16,090 nt of DNA from Planctomycetota bacterium (GTDB lineage Bacteria; Planctomycetota; Phycisphaerae; Sedimentisphaerales; Anaerobacaceae), in NCBI GenBank assembly GCA_017885385.1, contig JAFNGF010000209.1, positions 563 through 16,652 of the forward strand. The letters run 5' to 3'. Numbering within the stretch: position 1 is the stretch's first letter; each line of letters starts with the position of its first letter. Shown here piece by piece: positions 6,698 through 13,790 of the stretch. Below the pieces are notes generated by a model, which made no database searches, was not told where the DNA came from, and saw nothing but the letters and a program-made list of their open reading frames with translations. A program made the position numbers and the translations under genes.

Positions 6698-6835
6698 ATG
6701 CTCGCGTCTGTTTCGATAACTAAGTTCGTTGTATGTGCGTGCCTCATCATGTTTATGCTGGCGCGTGAGTTGGTCGTTGAGTCTGGACCAGACCTTGAAA
6801 AAGTCGAACTCCCTATGAGGCAACAATCCCGATGA
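6698..6835 (+). CDS. Possible second small membrane protein
   Basis: A 45-residue frame starting MLASVSITKFVVCACLIMFM with one hydrophobic helix and a charged tail (ARELVVESGPDLEKVELPMR). No proper ribosome site is visible. The frame is already open upstream (VDVIVT), so a shift from the preceding peptide gene, which ends at 6684, would give a two-helix protein of about 98 residues. Low confidence as an independent gene. Confidence 0.3.
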   Translation: MLASVSITKFVVCACLIMFMLARELVVESGPDLEKVELPMRQQSR

Positions 6836-6917
6836 TAGATTTCACGCACTCCATGACAGTGTTGCGGACAAAATCCCCCACACCGCGAAAGCCGAGGCTT
6901 TTAGCTGCTTTGGTCAT
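6813..6917 (-). pseudogene. Possible remnant after hicB, RHH-like fragment
   Basis: In frame with the HicB-like gene and directly after its TAG stop, the minus strand reads INIRDLMTKAAKSLGFRGVG, then DFVRNTVMECVKSII, before a TAG. The pattern 'AAKxLGF...FVRxxV' is like the C-terminal half of a ribbon-helix-helix DNA-binding domain. HicB proteins often carry such a domain at the C-terminus, so this may be the part lost through the stop mutation. It overlaps the end of the small membrane frame on the other strand. Confidence 0.3.
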
Positions 6918-6935
6918 TAAATCGCGGATATTGAT

Positions 6936-7208
6936 CTATTCTGTCCTTGCCTGACCCGGTCTTGGTTTGGGTGGACTTCCACCAAGATATAACATGCTTG
7001 CGGTTGCTACCTTTAGAGCTTCTTGCGTATCTTGCAGACATGCTTCCCGCGTCTTGCCACGACCGAGGATAGTTGGGAATTCAGCGACAGTCCCAACAAA
7101 GCCACCTTTTTGGTTTGCCTCAATTATGACCGTGTAACCTGCAGCAACCTTTTTCGCTTTGCGCAATACCTCTGCCTTCAGAACCTTTGTCAAGTCTTCA
7201 GTTGGCAT
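6936..7208 (-). CDS. HicB-like antitoxin
   Basis: A 90-residue protein with the HicB partial RNase-H fold pattern: YTVIIEANQKGGFVGTVAEF, then PTILGRGKTREACLQD and a helix TQEALKVATASMLYL. In HicAB systems HicB binds and blocks HicA and represses the operon. A lysine-rich N-terminal extension of ~25 residues (LTKVLKAEVLRKAKKVAAG) comes before the core. The usual C-terminal DNA-binding domain is absent; a fragment resembling one follows the stop in the same frame. The gene starts 6 bp after the stop of the HicA-like gene, so the two are co-transcribed and probably translationally coupled. No strong ribosome site of its own is visible. Confidence 0.8.
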   Translation of the reverse strand: MPTEDLTKVLKAEVLRKAKKVAAGYTVIIEANQKGGFVGTVAEFPTILGRGKTREACLQDTQEALKVATASMLYLGGSPPKPRPGQARTE

Positions 7209-7214
7209 TGCTTT

Positions 7215-7403
7215 TTAGTGCAAAAGTTTCCCTATTCGGTTCCACTCATCAGGGTCAAGTGTGCAATCTGGATTTACGCGAACAAACAGCGGTGGTTCGT
7301 TTGGGTTGTTGGGTCGAATAAAGATTCGCCAGCATTTCCAAAATCCAAACAGCTTCCAGCCATGCTCTCGTAGACGTCCTTCAAGTTCACCAAATTTCTT
7401 CAT
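7215..7403 (-). CDS. HicA-like toxin lacking the usual catalytic histidine
   Basis: This 62-residue protein starts MKKFGELEGRLREHGWKLFG, matching the first helix and strand of HicA mRNA interferases. It sits directly before the HicB-like gene. ATG 7403 is preferred because GAGG lies 8 nt upstream; a TTG at 7436 would add 11 residues but has no ribosome site. HicA normally carries a Gly-Ser-His motif whose His is catalytic. Here the equivalent place reads KCWRIFIRP, with no His. The end (VNPDCTLDPDEWNRIGKLL) also departs from the usual HicA ending. It may be an inactivated toxin, a diverged one with another mechanism, or a protein that merely shares the fold. The family call rests on the start of the protein, its length and its partner. 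Confidence 0.55.
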   Translation of the reverse strand: MKKFGELEGRLREHGWKLFGFWKCWRIFIRPNNPNEPPLFVRVNPDCTLDPDEWNRIGKLLH

Positions 7404-7431
7404 GTGTAAAACCTCTTTTAAATTCTTACAA

Positions 7432-7517
7432 GCCAAGCACCGCCACTTTAGATGTCACAGGCTGTGTAAGAAATAAGAGGTTTCACACCGCTACGCGGTG
7501 CTTGGCATCAGCCTGTG
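7432..7517. promoter_or_regulatory. Interlocked inverted repeats upstream of hicAB
   Basis: Two inverted repeats are interleaved. Arm A gccaagcaccgc (7432-7443) pairs with gcggtgcttggc (7495-7506); arm B cacaggctg (7456-7464) pairs with cagcctgtg (7509-7517). The order A-B-A'-B' would form a pseudoknot in RNA. A local hairpin caccgc-tac-gcggtg (7486-7500) competes with A/A'. It could be the operator bound by the HicB-like protein or a structured leader of the hicAB transcript. I cannot tell which from sequence. Confidence 0.5.
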
Positions 7518-7957
7518 CCATGCGTCTCACGCTGCGGCAAGACTTTAACCACAATATATAGGATAATAGCCCTAAGTTATGACAACATATAGTCGAAAAG
7601 ACAATTACAAAGTACGAGTCTCTAACATAAAAGTCAACAATAAAATCCCCCAAACAAAAAATTTCTACAGCGGGCTAGACCTTGATACTGAATGCTAAAG
7701 TATTTTGGGTGAAGCAAGGTTGATATTTGCCAGGCCGCAGCCCTGCACCGCGATTGTTCGGCTCTGGGCTGCCAGATATACAATATGTATACCATCGGCT
7801 ATCAGGCGGTCGAATCACTCAAAGCAAAAAAAACTTGAATGCGGCGCCTTTCTCGTTTAGATTGTTGCCGTGTCCAAAGGCAGGCCTGCGTTGCCTCCCA
7901 TCAGAGCCGGCAGGCAGGTTTCAGTTACTTTGTTAAACAGAATCGAGGAGATAACCA
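7518..7957. other. Gene-free region before the oxidoreductase
   Basis: About 440 bp without a supported gene on either strand; the frame at 7727-7936 has no ribosome site and no recognisable protein. It is AT-rich on the left and GC-richer on the right. It contains the palindrome at 7777-7791 and some CAGGC-rich inverted segments at ~7880-7920. No convincing -35/-10 pair stands out for the oxidoreductase gene. Confidence 0.5.
7777..7791. promoter_or_regulatory. Palindrome TATACA-ata-TGTATA, possible operator
   Basis: A perfect 6-bp inverted repeat with a 3-bp centre, 167 bp before the oxidoreductase start. Its size fits a dimeric repressor site, but no regulator gene is nearby. Confidence 0.3.
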
Positions 7958-9262
7958 ATGAATCGTCGTACTTTCCTTAAACGAAGCGCTGTAGTTGGAG
8001 TGGGCGTCACGGTCCTCAAGTCGGGCATCCTTAAGGCCGGTCGGTCGCCGAATGAAAAACTTAACATCGCTGTCATCGGCGTTGGCGGGCGAGGCGGCGG
8101 TAACATGGACAGCGTCAAGGGCGAGAACATTGTCGCCCTATGCGACCTGAATGAGAAAAATCTGGCCGCCGCCGCAAAGCAATTCCCCAACGCCAAGACA
8201 TACATCGACTGGCGAAAGTGCCTCGACCAGAAGGATATCGACGCCGTTGTTTGCTCCACGACCGACCATACACACGCCTTCGTCAACGTCTGGGCAATGA
8301 ACCGCGGCAAGCATGTCTATTGTGAGAAGCCGTTAGCCAACTCGGTGCACGAGGCCCATGTCGTCCGCGAGACATACCTGAAGAATAAGGGCAAGCTTGC
8401 CACGCAGATGGGCACGCAGATACACGCTTCGGACAATTACCGGCGGATGGTCGAGCTGATCCGGGGCGGCGCGATCGGCACGGTGAAAGAAGCCCGCGTC
8501 TGGTGCAGCCGAACCCCCGAGGGCGGCAACTATCTGCCCGAAGTCAAGCCTGTGCCCGAAAACATTCACTGGGACTTGTGGATCGGTCCGGCTCCTTTTC
8601 ATCCCTACAACCCCAAATACCTCGGCGGCTGCCTGGCGTGGAACCCCTTCTGGGACTTCGGCAGCGGCCAGATTGGCGATATGGGAAGCCACATGATGGA
8701 TATGGCGTACTGGGCGCTTGACCTGCGACTGCCCACGACGTGCGAAGCCGCCGGAACACCGGTCTCATCCGACACATGTCCACAATGGCTTACGGCTGAG
8801 TGGGACCATCCGGCCAACGACTGGCGGCCAGCCGTTAAAGTATACTGGTATGACGGCGGGAAAAAACCCGGCCTGCCATCGAAGGTCTTTAGCCGGGAGG
8901 AATTATTTAAGGGCGTCCTGTTTACCGGAGACAAAGGCTGGTTGCTGGCCGACTACGACTGGCGAATCCTTATGCTTAAGGGAGATATGACCCACTACAA
9001 TTCGCCCAAGCCGGATGATTTGATTCCGCCTTCGCCCGGTCACCACGAAGAATGGATTATCGCCTGCAAGACGGGCAAGCCCACGCTCTGCAACTTTGAC
9101 TATTCCGGCGCACTGGTCGAGCATAACCTGCTGGCGCTGGTCGCCTATCGGGTGGGCAAGAAACTCGAGTGGGACGCCAAGAACCTCAAGGCCACCAACT
9201 GCCCGGAGGCCGACCAGTACATCCGCAAGACTTACCGCGAGGGATGGGTGCTGAACGGTTAG
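7958..9262 (+). CDS. Tat-exported Gfo/Idh/MocA-family oxidoreductase
   Basis: This 434-residue NAD(P)-dependent oxidoreductase acts on sugars or cyclitols in this family. It opens with a twin-arginine signal (RRTFLK at residues 3-8, followed by the hydrophobic AVVGVGVTVL), typical of the many secreted family members in Planctomycetota. The Rossmann nucleotide loop is GVGGRG (41-46) and the family hallmark EKP lies in HVYCEKPLAN (123-125). The C-terminal alpha/beta domain includes WDFGSGQIGDMGSHMMDMAY, with the conserved GxHxxD-like histidine region. Length is normal. GAGGAG (7945-7950) lies 7 nt before ATG 7958. No partner gene for a sugar pathway is adjacent, so it appears to be a single-gene unit. 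The substrate cannot be told from sequence. It converges with the minus-strand selenoprotein gene ending at 9291. Confidence 0.93.
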   Translation: MNRRTFLKRSAVVGVGVTVLKSGILKAGRSPNEKLNIAVIGVGGRGGGNMDSVKGENIVALCDLNEKNLAAAAKQFPNAKTYIDWRKCLDQKDIDAVVCSTTDHTHAFVNVWAMNRGKHVYCEKPLANSVHEAHVVRETYLKNKGKLATQMGTQIHASDNYRRMVELIRGGAIGTVKEARVWCSRTPEGGNYLPEVKPVPENIHWDLWIGPAPFHPYNPKYLGGCLAWNPFWDFGSGQIGDMGSHMMDMAYWALDLRLPTTCEAAGTPVSSDTCPQWLTAEWDHPANDWRPAVKVYWYDGGKKPGLPSKVFSREELFKGVLFTGDKGWLLADYDWRILMLKGDMTHYNSPKPDDLIPPSPGHHEEWIIACKTGKPTLCNFDYSGALVEHNLLALVAYRVGKKLEWDAKNLKATNCPEADQYIRKTYREGWVLNG

Positions 9263-9290
9263 CCGTCCGCAGGACAGCCCTGTGGGCCGG
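9263..9290. terminator. Hairpin filling the gap between convergent genes
   Basis: The whole 28-bp gap between the oxidoreductase stop and the minus-strand stop is one imperfect hairpin: ccg-tccgcagg-acagc-cctgtggg-ccgg. It has G-T pairs and no T-run. It could act as a bidirectional terminator or mRNA end-protecting structure. Confidence 0.45.
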
Positions 9291-10733
9291 TTACTGTGTC
9301 TTGCTCTTACTCTTACGCACGGAAACAAAGATCACATAGGCCATCGCTACACATAGTACAGCGATGGCAATCGGCCAGAGATTTCGCTTGCCTATAATCT
9401 CCGGCTCAATAGCCGGCGGTCCCGCTATAGTGTACGGCTCGCTTGTCATCTTGAAGGGGCTGCCGATGTCAACCGTTGCGATAAACGGGCCTTGCACGTT
9501 TTTAGGCTCTCGCCACGAGAGCGAACAGGTGCCGCCTCAGCCATATTCGAAGCTGAAGGTGCGGTCGTATTTGCCGTCTTTGCTTTTGATTTGTACCTTC
9601 GGTGGTTGCGGGCGGGCGTTGTTGCGAGTCAGCTCTATACGCTCGCCAAGTTTGCCTTTGAGCTCTTGACGGAAGTAATAAGTCCCAGGCTCTCTTTGGT
9701 CTGCCTGCAGAGCGCAGACTATTGGCTCACCAATCGAAAGTTCAGCCGCCTGCGCCTCATTGACATCGAAAAGGCCCGCGTCAGCGAAGTACATGCCTTG
9801 CAGTTTCCACTCGGCGTCTTTGTCATCTTGGCGCTGGATGGTCCAGTGCCCGATGCGATATTTGCCAATCGGCAGGGTGCACCGGCCTTTCTCCGGCTTG
9901 CGAATAAATAACCCGTTTTCTCCCCCCGCCGCGAACTCGGTAACAGATTCGGGCAGCCGAACGTCGCCGAGTTTTACGCCTTCTGCCTTTGCGAATTTCA
10001 CGTATGCCCCGTCGCGCGCGATCTCCGAGCTGTATAACGTCCCGTCGACTTCTATGTAGTTGCCGACAAAACGGGTCTCCTGGGTGGCCGACTCCGCCGA
10101 AGCGGCTGCGAAGGCTGGATCTGTTCCGCCGATCTGGATGCGGTCGCACTGGTCAAAGTTCACGGAGCGGTCATTGAATGCGCCGTTTGCGTTGTAGTCG
10201 ATGAGCATACACTGTTTCTTTTGCCCGTTCAGCGTGATGGCGCCTTCGTACCAGCCTGCTGTTCTTACGTACAGTCGTTTGCCGTCAGGACGGTCGTATA
10301 ACTGAATATTCAGGTGGTATGTGACAGGCCCGTCCTCACCTTGAAAAACCACTTTTACAGGCCCAAAGTAGGCGGAGTCTTGCGCGCTGCGGTAAGCTTC
10401 TATCGCGATCTCGTCATCCAGATGCCCGTTTCCATTTGAGTCGATGAACAATTTGTTCCTGCCATCGACCGCCATCCACAGGTAGCCGGCTTCGACCATA
10501 GGCGTCGACCACTTGGCGAAGACCTGCTCGGAGCCGGTGAACTCCGGCAGCGTTACACCTGCCGGCTTTTCGCCAACAGGGGCCAGACTCTGTAGACCAA
10601 TATCCCTGACAACTGAGGACGCTTCGCTAGCCGAGCGGTACTGCAGCCACTGCACCTCCTGCGCCGGAGCCACCGACGCAAGGATTGTGATAGCGACGAC
10701 GGCAACGAGCCGGATATGGGTTCTATTTTTCAT
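9291..10733 (-). CDS. Candidate selenoprotein: exported protein with UGGTC motif and C-terminal membrane anchor
   Basis: Read with the UGA at 9539-9537 as selenocysteine this is a 480-residue protein, Sec at 399. Layout: signal peptide (1-24, APA then Gln); two EF-hand-like calcium loops, DSNGNGHLDD (98-107) and DYNANGAFND (179-188); a beta-rich domain running into FEYG-U-GGTCSLSWRE; a short linker; one membrane helix (about 452-472) and a basic tail RKSKSK. The Sec domain thus faces the periplasm. Evidence for recoding: the reading continues in the same frame for 81 codons after UGA; the peptide across the UGA is conserved in the gene at 10826-12217; a perfect hairpin begins 15 nt after the UGA; selB is in the window. 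The downstream part has no ribosome site of its own. U-x-x-x-C suggests redox activity. The ATG has GGGAG about 8 nt upstream. Function is otherwise unknown. Confidence 0.85.
9506..9539 (-). promoter_or_regulatory. UGA(Sec) codon and bacterial SECIS-like hairpin
   Basis: On the minus strand, the UGA (9539-9537) is followed at +15 to +31 by gctctcg-tgg-cgagagc, a perfect 7-bp stem with a 3-base loop containing GG at +23/+24. This spacing and the loop guanines fit the bacterial SECIS that SelB binds. The hairpin at 11647-11663 is the same except for two compensated base pairs. Confidence 0.85.
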
Positions 10734-10825
10734 CTATGTGGTCTCCCAAAATGTATAGGCTCCAGCTACACAGACCTCATCTTGTACGTATCACACACAT
10801 TAAGACGTGTGTTCGGAAAATGATG

Positions 10826-12217
10826 TTACATGTTCTCTGGGCATTTTTCAATATTCTTATTCTTCAGCCGCAGGCACGCATAAAACCGCTGGCGGAAAAA
10901 TGGATCGACCAGGGCCAAAATCAGATATGGAAATACAAGCACGTAAACGCAGACGCCAAGCACCGAACCTACCACCAAGAGTTGAAGCATCCCTGCAAAG
11001 AGGGGAATAGGAGGCCGGTAAATGACAAGCACAATTGAAAAAAATATGAGCGCAGTGGCAAGCCAGACAGCTGCGGTCCAGAAGGCCAAGTACAACACGA
11101 ATCGTAAACCGGTGTAGCGATTCTGGCATCGCCATGCTGTCAGCCCAAAGCTAAGCAGCATTGCCGAAGCCAACATACCCAGCAGTGTTAGGCCGCCGAT
11201 GGTCCGCGGAGAAAATTCCAGCCCGACATAGGATACAGCACCCAATAGGCCAAGCACCGCCATGATAACGAAAGCCAGAAGAAATGTAACCAGCGGATTG
11301 CGATTGCAAAGCCTATTGGCCAGTAGCCACAATACAGTAATACCCACTGCCAGCGAATGAAATACCATGCCAAACATCTCTGCGTCTGCCGAGCGGAAAC
11401 CCATAGCCTTCCTGAACACCAACCACAATACGTTCACTATCAGCAAAGGCACCAGGATAAGGAGGGCTTGTGGATTACGGTTGGCCTTAATCAAAATAAA
11501 TGCAAGCACCGTAACCACCCATAGCACCAGGCTTGGTATGCTATAATACCACCTCCAGTGGTAAAGTCGGGCCATAGCTTCTTGTGGGCCAAGCTCACCG
11601 AAGTCCTGCGATGGGACAATCTTCAGCTGGCCGGCTGCTGTTAAAGGTACTCGCCACGAGTACGAGCACGTGCCGCCTCAGCCAAACTCGAATTTGCCAG
11701 AGGCAATTTCTTTACCTGCCTTGTAAACAGTAAAAGTCGGCGGCTTGTTCCTATCTGCCTGGGTATATTTTTCTCCGCCTACGCCGAGCAGTTCGTAATT
11801 CAGCACCAGAAATCTTCCCCACCGCTCAACTCTGACTGCCTGCTTCAGAGGAGCGCCAACCTTCAGCGCTGCCGGCTTGTCCTCAGCAACGGTTACCCAG
11901 TCGGCATCGGAGATAGGCGCTGTGATACCGCAGGAGTATCCGCCCTGCAACCTAACTTCCTGCAGTCGATATTCGCCTACAGCCAGTTTTATGGTTTCGC
12001 CCGGCTTGGCAAACTTTTTTCTGCTGCCATCCTTTTGCGACAAAACCAGCCGCTCGATGTACTTGCCCTGGACTTTCAATTCGCCAAGGTTCGTACCGTG
12101 CTGGGACGGTGTCGGAGTCTCTTTAGCACATAGAGAACCTGGCCCAAAGCCGAGGTTCAAAATGATCACTGCGACCAGACCCGCTACCCGCATTTGAAGG
12201 CACGTTTGCTTTTTCAT
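10826..12217 (-). CDS. Candidate selenoprotein: exported Sec domain fused to seven membrane helices
   Basis: With the UGA at 11680-11678 read as Sec this is one 463-residue protein, Sec at 180. Layout: signal peptide (about 1-32, MKKQTCLQMRVAGLVAVIIL...); a ~145-residue beta-rich domain ending KFEFG-U-GGTCSYSWRV; then seven hydrophobic helices (about 222-245, 248-271, 283-305, 309-333, 340-362, 370-398, 404-434) and a basic C-tail. The domain before the Sec resembles the last ~115 residues before the Sec of the 9291-10733 protein. Conventional reading gives two separate proteins, the second without a ribosome site. I choose ATG 12217 because the signal peptide begins there with GAGG 5 nt upstream; the frame is open further back but encodes nothing recognisable. 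Probably co-transcribed with the gene at 9291-10733 (92-bp gap). The membrane part might accept or pass electrons; this is speculation. Confidence 0.83.
11647..11680 (-). promoter_or_regulatory. UGA(Sec) codon and bacterial SECIS-like hairpin
   Basis: Minus strand: UGA (11680-11678), then at +15 to +31 gtactcg-tgg-cgagtac, a perfect 7-bp stem with loop tgg. Relative to the hairpin at 9506-9522, pairs +16/+30 (C-G to U-A) and +17/+29 (U-A to A-U) change on both arms together. This is direct covariation evidence for a functional RNA structure. Confidence 0.85.
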
Positions 12218-12282
12218 ATTAACCTCGTCTGCGCAGAGATCCGCGCAAATGCCGCTTGACCTGTCTGAAATTTGACACCCAT

Positions 12283-12310
12283 ATTCTAAACCACTTTCTA
12301 CAGGCGTCAA
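12283..12310 (-). promoter_or_regulatory. Sigma70-type promoter for the minus-strand selenoprotein pair
   Basis: On the minus strand TTGACG (12310-12305), a 16-base spacer and TAGAAT (12288-12283), about 65 bp before ATG 12217. It faces away from the plus-strand promoter at 12376-12404, so the two form a divergent control region. Confidence 0.6.
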
Positions 12311-12375
12311 ATGCTGGGCGAAAAAATTCTATCGAAAACCGGTAAAATTTTTCCCTACAATTTTCCGAATCAAAG

Positions 12376-12404
12376 TTGACCGGACGCTCCAAGTTTTCTA
12401 TAAT
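12376..12404 (+). promoter_or_regulatory. Strong sigma70-type promoter for the Sec lipoprotein
   Basis: TTGACC (12376-12381), 17-base spacer, TATAAT (12399-12404): near-consensus on both boxes. It lies 37 bp before ATG 12442, leaving a short leader. Confidence 0.75.
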
Positions 12405-12441
12405 TTGTCTATCGAATGTCAAATTGACTCAGGAGTAATGT

Positions 12442-13788
12442 ATGCTGGGTAAACACACTCTGAAAGGTAAATCGGGTTGTACAGTCTTGACACTGTGCTG
12501 TGTCCTTGTGATGATTTTTGCGTTCGGCTGCAAAAAGAAAGAGCAGCCCCAGGTCAGCGGCCAGGAGCCTTCCACGGAGACAACAAAACCTGCGCCAGCA
12601 CCGGACCGGGTCTATCAAGCCGATACGGGCGAGAAGATTAACCTGCGTCTTTTATATGCCGGTGTGCCGAACAGCGAGCGTGCAAAGGATTTCGTAGACT
12701 TCCTCGCCAAGCATTTTGAACAGGTCGAAACCGCTGACTATAACGCCTTCAAACAGGAGGAATCCAGCGGTTTTGACGTTGTCATTCTCGATTACGCCCC
12801 CCGGCCAAATAGGCCAAATATATCCCGTGAATACTCGCGTGCCACCATAACGGTGGGAGTTCCAGGCGCGGATATATGCAGCAGTCTTTCCCTTAAGACG
12901 GGATACTTGTGAAGCTGCATGGGAGACGCGGCTCATGCTGAGCTGCTTGATCACGAGGTTTACCAAAAACCTTTCAAAGTTCAGCCTGATTTTGAATTCT
13001 GGGACACGCCTGATAATTATCGGGAGCGGCATATAGGCGACGATAAACTGCCCGATAAGATGAAGGTATGGCGGGTGCAGAACACGGGTAAAGACTCCGG
13101 TGGTGTTGTTGCCGTCGCTTATGGCTTCACCGACTCGCCGGACGCCGAGGTGCTGGCGTTAGGTTTTAACCGGGGCAAACAATATGGCGCTGTGGGTGTA
13201 GGCAGGCATGGCAACTTCCTACAATGGGGTTATTCCGCTCCGCCTTCAAAAATGACGGATGCGGGCAAAAAATTCTTTGTCAATTGCGTATGTTACATCA
13301 AGCGGTTCGACGGCAAGGCTCCCTTGGTCCGAACCACCTCGAGTCACCGGCTGTACACTCTCTTGCTCGCTGCCCTCATAAATAGAATAACTGGAGACAA
13401 GAAAGAATTCTTTACAGGCAACTTTCCATCGGAATTGTGGGAAAAGTACGCGTCTGATCCTAACGGGCTGGTCCAGTATTATAAGCAAGACATGGAGTTT
13501 GTTTATCAAGACCGAGTATTTCGCATCGACGACGAGCTTAGGTCGCTGGGAATAAATTCCAACCGCAGTGTCGATGCCCTGCAGCGACTCATCGGCCTTT
13601 TGCAAGACCAGACGCACGCCGATACCGCCCGGGGCCTGCTGGCTCGTTACACGAATGAATCCTTCGCCAGCGCCGAACAATGGCAGCAGTGGCTTACCGC
13701 TAATCGGGACAGAATCTTTTTCAGCGACGTCGGCGGATACAAGTTCTTCGTTGCGCCCAAAGGATATCTGTTGCCAGATAGTCGGTGA
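12442..13788 (+). CDS. Candidate selenoprotein: lipoprotein with U-S-C motif
   Basis: With the UGA at 12910-12912 read as Sec this is a 448-residue protein, Sec at 157. It starts with a lipoprotein signal (lipobox AFGC, Cys30) and a Pro/Lys-rich tether. Residues ~52-155 (LRLLYAGVPNSERAKDFVDF...) look like a Rossmann-like alpha/beta domain, perhaps ThuA/GAT-like. The Sec lies in KTGYL-U-SCMGDAAH. The rest (~290 residues) has GLGxGxxG-poor alpha/beta segments such as ALGRHGN-like GVGRHGNFLQWGYSA and a helical C-terminus. Both halves are in the same frame; the first has the export signal and no proper end, the second has no ribosome site before its first ATG (12919). An 8-bp hairpin follows the UGA. 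I recall relatives with Cys at this place, which a database search should test. AGGAG (12431-12435) lies 6 nt before the chosen ATG; the ATG at 12438 leads to a 4-codon dead end. Confidence 0.82.
12910..12946 (+). promoter_or_regulatory. UGA(Sec) codon and bacterial SECIS-like hairpin
   Basis: UGA at 12910-12912, then at +16 to +34 gcggctca-tgc-tgagctgc: an 8-bp stem with one G-U pair, loop tgc with G at +25. The position matches the hairpins of the two minus-strand genes although the sequence is different. Confidence 0.78.
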
Positions 13789-13790
13789 CG

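Noticed and set aside
6682..6700. TGA of the 48-residue peptide read as Sec (followed by TGT)
   Set aside because: The continued frame is only 16 residues and I see no compact hairpin at +15 to +35; treated as an ordinary stop.
7727..7936. Plus-strand frame of 69 residues before the oxidoreductase
   Set aside because: No ribosome site, no similarity I recognise, and Pro/Arg-rich composition typical of chance frames in GC-rich DNA.
8903..9328. Minus-strand frame of 141 residues opposite the oxidoreductase end
   Set aside because: Antisense shadow; no ribosome site and no recognisable protein.
9537..12912. Internal UGAs as plain nonsense mutations or sequencing errors
   Set aside because: Four independent errors all giving TGA, without frame change, each followed by a hairpin and two with conserved flanking protein, are very unlikely.
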